Source: Bacteroidales bacterium
GTDB taxonomy: Bacteria; Bacteroidota; Bacteroidia; Bacteroidales; JAADJA01
Direction: 5' to 3'
Length of the DNA: 64,000 nucleotides
Assembly: GCA_021740645.1 (NCBI GenBank)
Contig: JAIOZL010000011.1
Coordinates: 45,759-109,758 of the forward strand
The position numbers and the translations under genes were made by a program. Under the pieces are notes generated by a model. That model was not told the origin of the DNA, made no database searches, and saw only the letters and a list, made by a program, of their open reading frames with translations. This document shows positions 1 to 8,517 of this stretch, piece after piece; the stretch's first letter is position 1, and each line of letters begins with the position of its first letter.

Positions 1-1
1 G

Positions 2-1561
2 GCTTTGAAACGAAATATAAAGGGGTATGCAAATACAGCTATTGGAGCTAAAGCTCTTTATAGAAATAATTACAATAGTAGTTATTCTAACGAATCTCTA
101 AATAATACTGCTATTGGTGCTTTTTCTCTTCAATACAATACTTTAGGAAGCTATAACACCGCTGTTGGATCCTATTCCCTTTGGCAATCAAATACAGGGG
201 ATAATAACTGTGCATTTGGATATAATACGCTTAACCAAAACTTAGGCAGTAATAATAATTGTGCATTTGGAAGTCGGGCACTAGCGAGTAACAACCAGGG
301 TTCTTCAAATGTCGCAATGGGTTATGTATCCCTTGCATTAAATCAATCAGGCAATCACAATGTTGCAGTGGGGGCAAATGCATTGTTCACAAACAACTCT
401 GGAAATGAAATAGTGGCCATTGGAGATTCTGCACTTTACAACAACACACAATCAGACAATACAGCAATTGGTTCAAGCGCTTTGCTTCACAATGTAAATG
501 GCTTTTGGAATACTGCGACAGGCAGAAAGTCGCTTTATGCAAATACTACAGGATATTTTAATACGGCACATGGAAATTCTGCTCTTTCTTCCAATACAGA
601 AGGATATCAAAATACAGCTACCGGGGTGGAGGCCCTTAATTTCAATATTTTGGGTTCAAATAATACCGCCAATGGCTTCCAGGCTCTATATCACAATTCA
701 GGGGGGAATTTGAATGTGGCTATGGGTGTTTCTGCTTTATCACAAAATGTTAGTGGAAGTAATTCAGTCGCCATTGGATTGAATGCCTTATACAACAACA
801 ATACTTCTGGAAATGTGGCTGTGGGTTCAGAAGCTGCATGGCAAAGTATTGTAGCTTTTGGTATTACTGCGATGGGCCAGCAAGCGTTATATACAAACAC
901 TTCAGGATACGGAAACACAGCTATCGGAGACAAAGCCCTGCATTCAGTGGATTATGGAAACAGGAATACAGCAGTAGGTATTGAGGCAGCTTATGCGTTA
1001 CCACAGGGTTCATATAATACAATAATTGGGGCCTATGCAACTACTCCAGGTAGTTATATCTCTAATTCTGCTGCACTTGGTGATGCAGTATCCATCACTG
1101 CCAGTAATCAAATCCGTTTAGGAGATGGTGGAGTTACCAGTATTGGAGGCTATGCAAACTGGACCAACATTTCAGATAAACGGTTTAAAACAAATGTTAG
1201 CAAGGATGTTCCGGGTTTGGATTTTATCCAACTTCTTGAACCGGTAACCTATAACCTGGATATTCAAGCTATTAATGATTTCCTTGGCGTAGATAATAAT
1301 GAAAAAGCTGAAGTCTTAGCAGAATCAGGAAAAGAAACCATGAAGTTTACTGGTTTCCTTGCGCAGGATGTGGAACAGGCTGCCCGTTCAGTCAATTATG
1401 AATTTAGTGGTGTGGATGCACCCAAAAATGAAAAAGACACATACGGCCTTCGATATGCAGAGTTTGTAGTACCCCTTGTAAAAGCTGTACAGGAACAGCA
1501 GGTCATGATAGAAGCAATGCAAGCTGAAATTGAAGCACTCAAAAACCAATTAAACAAGTAA
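2..1561 (+). CDS. Peptidase S74 surface fibre, 5' truncated by window edge
   Basis: The reading frame is open from the first base, so the true start and signal peptide lie outside the window. About 350 residues consist of a 17-residue repeat of the YadA-head type (N-T-A-[IV]-G-x-x-A-L-x-x-N-x-x-G-x-x). After it comes an intramolecular chaperone domain of peptidase S74 beginning at the SDKRFK motif near nt 1178, whose Ser is the expected autocleavage nucleophile, and the protein ends in a coiled coil. Family knowledge: S74 domains trimerise beta-structured fibres and are then cleaved off. The protein is inferred to be a trimeric surface adhesin rather than a phage tail fibre, because no other phage gene is nearby. 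The next gene starts 4 bases after the stop, so the two are probably co-transcribed. Confidence 0.85.
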   Translation, partial: ALKRNIKGYANTAIGAKALYRNNYNSSYSNESLNNTAIGAFSLQYNTLGSYNTAVGSYSLWQSNTGDNNCAFGYNTLNQNLGSNNNCAFGSRALASNNQGSSNVAMGYVSLALNQSGNHNVAVGANALFTNNSGNEIVAIGDSALYNNTQSDNTAIGSSALLHNVNGFWNTATGRKSLYANTTGYFNTAHGNSALSSNTEGYQNTATGVEALNFNILGSNNTANGFQALYHNSGGNLNVAMGVSALSQNVSGSNSVAIGLNALYNNNTSGNVAVGSEAAWQSIVAFGITAMGQQALYTNTSGYGNTAIGDKALHSVDYGNRNTAVGIEAAYALPQGSYNTIIGAYATTPGSYISNSAALGDAVSITASNQIRLGDGGVTSIGGYANWTNISDKRFKTNVSKDVPGLDFIQLLEPVTYNLDIQAINDFLGVDNNEKAEVLAESGKETMKFTGFLAQDVEQAARSVNYEFSGVDAPKNEKDTYGLRYAEFVVPLVKAVQEQQVMIEAMQAEIEALKNQLNK

Positions 1562-1565
1562 TATC

Positions 1566-4472
1566 ATGAAAAAGAAAAAAATAATATTATTCATGTTTTT
1601 GGTTCAATCATTTTTGTTACCGGCACAATCGCTAGTCAACAATGGTGCGGCCATTGTCATCCAAAACGGAGCAGCAATTAAACTTAACAGTGATTATATC
1701 AATCAACAAAATGGACGGATTCAGAATGCCGGAACAATCAACCTGGATGGCGATTGGATCCAAAATTCAACCGCTGCCGTATTCCTCCCAACGACAGGGG
1801 GTCAGGTAAAAATTACCGGACTGGGCACTCATATGATTGGTGGAAGTTATTACCCCGTTTTTCCCTCATTAAAAATTGAAACAAATGTTTTCCTTGATGC
1901 TCCGACATACATCGGTAACCAGCTTGATATAAACCTGGGCACAATGCGCCTGGTAAATAATGATCTTATTTTGTTTTCTGGTGCGATAATTTTGGGAGGG
2001 GATAATAGCCATTTCATCAAAACCGATGGGATGGGTACATTGCAGATGTCTGTTGGGTCAAGCCCTGTTAATTTTCCGGTTGGTACACTTACGGATTTTG
2101 TTCCGGTAACTCTTACCAATCATAATCTGGCAGACGACTTTAGCGTGCGGGTTTTTCATGATGTTTTGGATAACGGCCTCACAGGATCAAGTGTAAGCAA
2201 TTTAAACCAAACCGTAATGCATACATGGGTAATTAATGATGCTGATGGCAATTTTGGTTCAATTGACTACGATGTTCAGTTGCAATGGGATGGGTTTTTG
2301 GAAGGTGGGATTTTTGACAGGAACAATTGCACATTAACCCAATACAAAGGTACAGCATGGCAAATGGAAGGAATTCAGGCAGCATCAGGAAGCGATCCAT
2401 ATTCCCTTCAAGGATTAAATCAGGACATGTATGGGGCCTATACGGTACAAAGTGGGAGTGGCACAGGTACTAATATCCTTTTTGTTGTGCCCGGAGGTGC
2501 AGGATATCAGAATGGTACTTCCTGGGCCAATGCCTCGCCCAGCCCGCAAACAATGATGGATATTGCCGTTGCCGGCCAGCAGGTCTGGGTGGCATCTGGA
2601 ACTTATTATCCCGAAACCAACATCCCTTCAACATCAGGCGATCGTTATAAATCCTTCCAATCCAGGGATAATATCAGTATTTATGGAGGGTTTGCCGGGA
2701 ATGAGGACCCGGTTACTTTTGATCTTTCTCTGCGTGATTTTATTACCCATGAAACGGTCCTCAGCGGTGATGTGGGCGTTATTGGCGACAGTCTCGATAA
2801 TTGTTATCATGTTTTTTATCTTGAGGGAATTGATAATTTTATTTTGGATGGGCTGACCATAGAGCAGGGTTTCGCATACAATAATTATAGTGATCCTGAT
2901 TCGAAAGGTGCAGGAATTTATTCCTACATGTCAACCTTTCAATTGAAAAATTCAATTATAAGAAACAATACAGGAAGAAATAGCGGGAGTATATGGTCAG
3001 ATAATTCAGGAATTTCTATAAGTCAAACTGATTTCATAAATAACAAATCTGCCTCTTATAATGATGGAGGGGCAATCAAATCGTGGATTAGCAATATAAC
3101 AATTGACAACTGCGATTTTCTGAATAACTGGGCATGGAATTATGGAGGTGCCCTTAAATTCAGCTATGGTGATTTGTCAATTACCAATTGTTCATTTAGC
3201 GGAAATTATGGAGGTTCCGGAGGAGTTGCCCAAATTGACGGATCGTCCAGCCTTTTAATTAGCAATTGTAACTTTACAAACAATTCGACCTACTTATATG
3301 GCGGGGCCCTGGACTTTGGGTACAATGTGACATCGGGTCTTATTGAAGACTGTACGTTTTCCGGAAACTCTGCTATTTACCAGGGTGGGGCTATAAACAT
3401 ATATCATGCTACACTCAATATTAACAGATGTAGCTTTACTGGCAATAACGGAGGAGGTGCCGGTGGGGCCATTTATTATTTGGGAGCTACCCCAATATCA
3501 CTATGTAATTCTGTGATTTCAGGAAATACAGCAGGAATCGGGGGCGGTCTTCATCTTTTCGGTTCAGGATCTTTTCGCTGTTCCAATGTCGTGATTGCAC
3601 AGAATAATGGGACAACAAGTGGCGGAGGCGTTTTTATGCAACTTTCTCCCAAGTTTTTCAACACGATTTTATGGGAAAATACTTCGCCCAATGGCTCTCA
3701 GGTTCATATTCAACTGGAAACATCCGAACCGCAATTTCATTATTGTAATGTACAAGGCGGAAAAGAGTCATTCGGTGGTTCAGGCTCCGGAGCCAATTAT
3801 AATTTTGATTATGACAACGCTTTTAATATCAATGCTGATCCTCAGTTTACCAATCCAGTCGGGAATGATTTTTCGGTAAGCAGTACTTCGCCTTGTATTA
3901 ATTCAGGTGTTCCATTGGGGACAAGCGGTTCTGCCTATCCATATTTAGAATCTTCGGGAACCAACTGGATTTTGTATTACAACGGAGGTTCATTAAATAT
4001 TTATAATACTGACCTGGCACTAAATCCCCGGATTTTTGATGGAAACATTGATATGGGTGCTTATGAATTTCAACAGGCCATATTACATTTGGTTGTTGAT
4101 TTAAAAGTTTTCCTTGAAGGACCATTTAACGGAACAAATATGAATGCCGGCATTAACGACTTATCTTTATTACCGTTAAGTCATCCTTATAATATACCAC
4201 CCTGGAATTATCCGGGGACAGAATCAGTTGCTTCAATACCCAACAACCAGGTTGTTGATTGGGTACTTATAGAAGGGAGAGACGCCCCAGACGCAGCCTC
4301 CGCAACAGAGACCACAAGCTTTGTTCGGCAGGCTGCTTTTCTTTTAAGCAATGGTAAAATTGTAGATTTGGATGGTGTCTCTCTCCTATCGACAAATTAT
4401 TCATTGAATAATAATCTGTTTGTGGTGATCTGGCATAGAAACCATCTGCCAATTTTGTCGCAATTCCTTTAG
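1566..4472 (+). CDS. Secreted right-handed beta-helix protein, frameshifted in its C-terminal module
   Basis: A signal peptide covers residues 1-20, ending near PAQS. A beta-sandwich-like N-terminal part is followed by a right-handed beta-helix at about residues 330-760, rich in N-N-x-[SA]-x-x-x-G-G-[AG]-[IL] turns, then the closing segment typical of such Bacteroidota helices (ADPQF, SPCINSG, DMGAYEF). The C-terminal module shared by eight proteins in this window begins at nt 4098 with DLKVFLEGPFNG. It is cut short by a stop at 4470-4472, while the rest continues in another frame to 4750. One missing base after about nt 4460 explains this. It is likely a polysaccharide- or surface-binding adhesin; the ligand is unknown. 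It lies 4 bases downstream of an S74 fibre gene and probably shares its operon. Confidence 0.85.
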   Translation: MKKKKIILFMFLVQSFLLPAQSLVNNGAAIVIQNGAAIKLNSDYINQQNGRIQNAGTINLDGDWIQNSTAAVFLPTTGGQVKITGLGTHMIGGSYYPVFPSLKIETNVFLDAPTYIGNQLDINLGTMRLVNNDLILFSGAIILGGDNSHFIKTDGMGTLQMSVGSSPVNFPVGTLTDFVPVTLTNHNLADDFSVRVFHDVLDNGLTGSSVSNLNQTVMHTWVINDADGNFGSIDYDVQLQWDGFLEGGIFDRNNCTLTQYKGTAWQMEGIQAASGSDPYSLQGLNQDMYGAYTVQSGSGTGTNILFVVPGGAGYQNGTSWANASPSPQTMMDIAVAGQQVWVASGTYYPETNIPSTSGDRYKSFQSRDNISIYGGFAGNEDPVTFDLSLRDFITHETVLSGDVGVIGDSLDNCYHVFYLEGIDNFILDGLTIEQGFAYNNYSDPDSKGAGIYSYMSTFQLKNSIIRNNTGRNSGSIWSDNSGISISQTDFINNKSASYNDGGAIKSWISNITIDNCDFLNNWAWNYGGALKFSYGDLSITNCSFSGNYGGSGGVAQIDGSSSLLISNCNFTNNSTYLYGGALDFGYNVTSGLIEDCTFSGNSAIYQGGAINIYHATLNINRCSFTGNNGGGAGGAIYYLGATPISLCNSVISGNTAGIGGGLHLFGSGSFRCSNVVIAQNNGTTSGGGVFMQLSPKFFNTILWENTSPNGSQVHIQLETSEPQFHYCNVQGGKESFGGSGSGANYNFDYDNAFNINADPQFTNPVGNDFSVSSTSPCINSGVPLGTSGSAYPYLESSGTNWILYYNGGSLNIYNTDLALNPRIFDGNIDMGAYEFQQAILHLVVDLKVFLEGPFNGTNMNAGINDLSLLPLSHPYNIPPWNYPGTESVASIPNNQVVDWVLIEGRDAPDAASATETTSFVRQAAFLLSNGKIVDLDGVSLLSTNYSLNNNLFVVIWHRNHLPILSQFL

Positions 4473-4750
4473 TCGAATCAGGAGGTATTTATTCGTATGA
4501 TTTTACAACATCTGCAAACCAGGCCTATGGAAATGGTCAAAACAACTTGGGGGGTATTTATGGTATGATAGGCGGGAATGGAAATGCCAATAGCAATATT
4601 GATTTGATTGACCTATCATCTGTTTGGATGATAGAATCCGGGTTGAAAGGGTATTTATTTGGTGACTTTACAATGGATGGACAGGTGGACAATCAGGATA
4701 AAAATGATGTTTGGTATGATAATAATGGAAAATCTGGACAAATACCCTAA
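4461..4750 (+). pseudogene. Out-of-frame 3' end of the preceding beta-helix gene
   Basis: In the frame shifted by one base the sequence reads IPLVESGGIYSYDF, then NLGGIYGMIGG and a calcium-loop-like DFTMDGQVDNQD, and finishes GKSGQIP before a TAA at 4748-4750. This is exactly the missing second half of the shared C-terminal module. No homopolymer is present at the junction (TTTTGTCG followed by CAATTCC). It may be a real deletion, a sequencing or assembly error, or less likely a recoding site. No independent start signal supports a separate gene. Confidence 0.85.
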
Positions 4751-5075
4751 AAAAAATAATTCTCTAACATAGCCTGCCAAAGATTTTTATCTATACTTTT
4801 AGGTGGTCATAAGAAATGATCAAAAAAACATTGGGAAATCAATCTTCCGACCACATAAAATGGCAATATTTATATAAATGGTTTTCCCTGAATTGGGTGA
4901 GCTGTTGCATAAATATAATTCTGCCATCGCGACTGCTAATTTATTCATCTATTACCTGCCAGAAAATAATAATTATAAGTGTCATGAAAAGTAAATTATA
5001 TCACTTATTATTTATTCCGATTAAAGAAGACTTTAAAAATAAAGATCATTCATTAAAATTAAAAACAAGAAATTT
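4751..5075 (+). other. Intergenic region before the second S74 gene
   Basis: 325 bases without a convincing gene. An 87-codon open frame (4816-5079) has no recognisable domain and runs into the next start, so I treat it as chance. A TATACTTTTA string at 4792-4801 recurs at 8482-8491 upstream of the next secreted gene and contains a one-mismatch Bacteroidota -7 box (TACTTTTA). It could be a promoter. No clear terminator hairpin was seen. Confidence 0.5.
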
Positions 5076-8000
5076 ATGAAAACCTTATCGATTTTGCTAA
5101 CCAGCCTTTTACTGATGCCAGCTTTGGTGGTATTAGCCCAAAGCCCACAGGCATTCAAATATCAAACTCTTGTTAGGGATGTTTCAGGGGAAGTAATTCA
5201 AAATCAAAACGTGAGCCTGAGATTCAGTATCCGTGATGGAAGTGCAGGAGGTACTGTATTGTATCGTGAAATTCATAATGTCCAAACCAACACTTTTGGA
5301 TTGGTGAATGTGGAAGTTGGAAATGGGATTCTGGTATCAGGATCAATGAGCAACATTGATTGGGGATCGGATATTAAGTTCCTGCAAACAGAATTGGATA
5401 TCACAGGGGGAAGTTCATATATTCCAATGGGCACCTCCGAATTGTTGAGTGTACCCTATGCACTATTTGCCGAAAGTACTGGTGAACATATTTGGAGTAA
5501 AAACGGGTCATCTGTTTTCTATAATTCAGGGAATGTGGGGATTGGAACAGATACACCCGGGGCTGAACTGGATGTTTTTGGCCACATCTGGCAGCGGGGT
5601 ACAGGCAATTCCATTTTCCTGGGAGAGGGAGCCGGGAAATATGACGATTTGAGCAATAACAACAATACCTATATTGGGTATAATGCCGGCTACTGGAATT
5701 CAACCGGGAGCAACAACGTAGCTATAGGTTATACTGCCGGACAGGGGAACTACACTGGATCCAACAACATCGTTATTGGTGCCAATGCCTTGGCAGGAAG
5801 TACAGCTAGTTCTGATTTTATGAATCTTGGAAATACCCTATATGGTGATCTTGCCAACAAAAGAATTGGTTTAGGTACCCAAAGCCCAATTGTTGATTTG
5901 GATATCAGGAATAATACCGGATATGCAATTATCAGCCTACAGTCAAATTCAGGATCTTCATTATTGAAGCTGGATAGGCAAAATTCAACCAATGCGGCTT
6001 ATGTAAACTTCAGTACTGACTTTACGGATCAGTGGGCCCTGGGAATGATTGGGAACAATGATTTCTCACTTAGTAAAAGCTGGTCAGCACCAGATGGAAC
6101 GTTGTATATTGCTTCCAGTGGCAACACAGGTTTAGGAACCACCACGCCGGGTGCAAGGTTGGATGTGAATGGCCGTATCTGGCAAAGCGGTACCGGCAAC
6201 TCCGTATTTCTTGGTAAATATGCAGGATACAATGATGACCTTTCGGATAATTACAACACTTTTATCGGATATAATTCAGGCTTTAGTAATATTTCAGGGT
6301 ATAATAATTCGGCTTTGGGTAACAATGCTTTATACAGCAATTCAACTGGTTATCAAAACACGGCTATTGGCAGTTCAGCCTTATCCTCAAATGACGACGG
6401 GCATTCTAATACTGCCGTAGGTTATGCCAGCTTAAATTATAATACTTCAGGTAATGCAAATGCGGCCCTGGGTTATGGCGCCCTGCTTACTAATGATGGT
6501 GGCGGGAGCAATACCGCTTCGGGCTATTATTCTATGCATGATAATATTTCCGGTAGCTATAATACAGCACAGGGATACTTCTCTTTATATAATAACGAAA
6601 CAGGAAACGGCAATACTGCTCTTGGTTATTATGCATTACAAAATAGTACAGGAAACTATAACATTGCAATTGGAAATTCAGCAGGTGCTAATTTAACTTC
6701 CGGATCTAATAATATTTTAATCGGATGCTCTGCCCCTAATCCTACTGGTTCGTATCAAATGTATCTTGGGGGTGTTCTTTATGGAAATCTTACCAATGGT
6801 AATATAGGAATTGGAACTACTGCTCCCGGGGCAAAACTGGATGTTGCCGGCCATATCTGGCAAACGGGAACAGGGAATTCAGTATTTGTTGGCCAGAATG
6901 CCGGCGCTAATGATGACCTGTCAGCTAATAATAATACTTTTGTTGGATATAATGCCGGGGCAACCAATACCAGCGGAAGTAGTAATGAAGCTTTTGGTTA
7001 CAGGGCCCTGTACAGTAACTCAACAGGTGGTCAAAATACTGCCATTGGAGGATTTACCTTGCAAAATAATTCTGGCGGATGGTATAATACTGCTGTTGGC
7101 AGCGGAAGTCTAAATTCGAATACTTCGGGAAGTTCGAATACGGCAGCAGGAAATGGATCATTATATTCAAATGATGGAGGTGGGAATAATAGTGCCATAG
7201 GCTTTCAGTCAATGTTTGGAAATACTTCCGGAAGCTCCAATACTGCCCAGGGTTATCGCTCTCTCTATTCAAGTCAAACTTCTTCAGGAAATACTGCCAT
7301 TGGTTACCAGGCATTATTAAATACCACAGGTGGGAATAATATAGCCATTGGCTATTCCGCTGGGGATAATTTGACCTCAGGAACCAATAACATTATTATT
7401 GGTTCGGATTTAAACGCACCGGTAGGCAATGGTTCCAACCAATTGTACATTGGTGGAATTATATATGGAAATTTAAGCACCGGTAGAATTGGCATTGGCA
7501 CGATTACTCCTCAATCCGGTTTGCATATCCAAGGTACAGGATTCCCTAATTCATTCCTTTATATTGGGAGCAGTGCCAACCAGGATGCTGGTATCCGTCT
7601 ATACGAGGGGTCAACAGACAAGTGGCACATTTTTAATAATGAAACTTTAAATGGACTCCAAATTTATAATAACAGTGGAGCAACCGTATTTTTTGCACAG
7701 CAATCAAGCGGCAATGTGGGTATAGGCACCACTTCACCCGAACATACCCTGCATGTGAATGGCTCAGAATTACTGGCCACAGGCCCTACTGGCGGTTTTA
7801 AGTTCCGCGACCGTGCCAGTAGCACAGTGATTGATGATTGGGTATGGTACTCCTTGAATGATTACGGATATTTTTACAAAAGTGGCCTCGGAAACATTTG
7901 GACTATAGCGAATGATGGAAAACTGGGAATAAGGCGCACCCCCACGGCCAATATGCTGGAAGTAAATGGCAATGCATCAAAAACCACTGCCGGAAGCTGG

Positions 8001-8405
8001 CTTGCAAATTCCGATAAAAGAATAAAAACAGATATTCATGATATTAACAATGCTGGGCAAATCCTTATGAAGCTCCATCCTGTAAAATTTAAATATACAC
8101 AGGAATGGAAAAATCAACATCCTGAAATAGAAGATATTTACTATTATAATTTCATCGCACAGGAATACCAGGAGGTTTTCCCAGAAGCAGTTAAAGGTAG
8201 TGGTGAATATCTTGATACTGACAAAAATGAAATTCTTCAAATGGATAGTTACAACGCCCAAATAGTAACCATTGCTGCTGTGCAGGAAATAATAAAGGAA
8301 AACGTAAGGCAGGATGAAATGATAAAAAAACAGCAAAAATCTCTTGAAAATATGCGGTCGGAAATAGAGGAACTAAAAAAAATGATGAAGGAATTGAGTC
8401 AATAA
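5076..8405 (+). CDS. Peptidase S74 trimeric fibre/adhesin
   Basis: The signal peptide covers residues 1-21 (VVLAQ/S). Residues 22-135 are an N-terminal domain shared with the proteins at 22590 and 26512 (FKYQTLVRD ... IRD ... MGTSELLSVPYALFAES). The body contains three related blocks, each opening with a GIGT-x-x-PGA-x-LDV-x-G-[HR]-IWQ motif near nt 5537, 6129 and 6808. The second and third run into YadA-head-like 17-residue repeats; the first is followed only by a few NNTYIG/NNVAIG-type repeats. The C-terminus is a peptidase S74 chaperone domain starting at SDKRIK (nt 8011), followed by a long coiled coil to the stop. It is expected to fold as a trimer and to autocleave before the Ser. There is no T9SS domain, so the export and anchoring route is unclear. 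The ATG is well placed in front of the signal peptide. Confidence 0.88.
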   Translation: MKTLSILLTSLLLMPALVVLAQSPQAFKYQTLVRDVSGEVIQNQNVSLRFSIRDGSAGGTVLYREIHNVQTNTFGLVNVEVGNGILVSGSMSNIDWGSDIKFLQTELDITGGSSYIPMGTSELLSVPYALFAESTGEHIWSKNGSSVFYNSGNVGIGTDTPGAELDVFGHIWQRGTGNSIFLGEGAGKYDDLSNNNNTYIGYNAGYWNSTGSNNVAIGYTAGQGNYTGSNNIVIGANALAGSTASSDFMNLGNTLYGDLANKRIGLGTQSPIVDLDIRNNTGYAIISLQSNSGSSLLKLDRQNSTNAAYVNFSTDFTDQWALGMIGNNDFSLSKSWSAPDGTLYIASSGNTGLGTTTPGARLDVNGRIWQSGTGNSVFLGKYAGYNDDLSDNYNTFIGYNSGFSNISGYNNSALGNNALYSNSTGYQNTAIGSSALSSNDDGHSNTAVGYASLNYNTSGNANAALGYGALLTNDGGGSNTASGYYSMHDNISGSYNTAQGYFSLYNNETGNGNTALGYYALQNSTGNYNIAIGNSAGANLTSGSNNILIGCSAPNPTGSYQMYLGGVLYGNLTNGNIGIGTTAPGAKLDVAGHIWQTGTGNSVFVGQNAGANDDLSANNNTFVGYNAGATNTSGSSNEAFGYRALYSNSTGGQNTAIGGFTLQNNSGGWYNTAVGSGSLNSNTSGSSNTAAGNGSLYSNDGGGNNSAIGFQSMFGNTSGSSNTAQGYRSLYSSQTSSGNTAIGYQALLNTTGGNNIAIGYSAGDNLTSGTNNIIIGSDLNAPVGNGSNQLYIGGIIYGNLSTGRIGIGTITPQSGLHIQGTGFPNSFLYIGSSANQDAGIRLYEGSTDKWHIFNNETLNGLQIYNNSGATVFFAQQSSGNVGIGTTSPEHTLHVNGSELLATGPTGGFKFRDRASSTVIDDWVWYSLNDYGYFYKSGLGNIWTIANDGKLGIRRTPTANMLEVNGNASKTTAGSWLANSDKRIKTDIHDINNAGQILMKLHPVKFKYTQEWKNQHPEIEDIYYYNFIAQEYQEVFPEAVKGSGEYLDTDKNEILQMDSYNAQIVTIAAVQEIIKENVRQDEMIKKQQKSLENMRSEIEELKKMMKELSQ

Positions 8406-8517
8406 TAAAAATGGCAAATTGAACTACTTTTCTTTGCCGCAATATAGCTAACAATAGTATTCAAATAATATCTTTGAATAGTATACTTTTAATGTCCATA
8501 TCAAAAATTCATATCAT

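Noticed and set aside
691..933. Minus-strand open frames opposite the fibre repeats (also at 26664-27152 and 27180-27569)
   Set aside because: They are shadows created by the codon bias of the repeats, without starts or domains.
5..1100. Regular 51-base periodicity resembling a CRISPR or satellite array
   Set aside because: The period is the 17-residue YadA-head coding repeat, with an open frame and diverged units.
4455..4475. Programmed -1 frameshift at the module break
   Set aside because: No slippery heptamer or downstream stem was seen; a deletion or sequence error is simpler.
4816..5079. 87-codon open frame before the second S74 gene
   Set aside because: No domain, odd composition, and it runs into the start of the real gene; the region looks like a leader.
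2..8405. Prophage region, suggested by tail-fibre-like S74 proteins
   Set aside because: No capsid, terminase, integrase or lysis genes nearby; the N-terminal domains and signal peptides are those of bacterial surface proteins.
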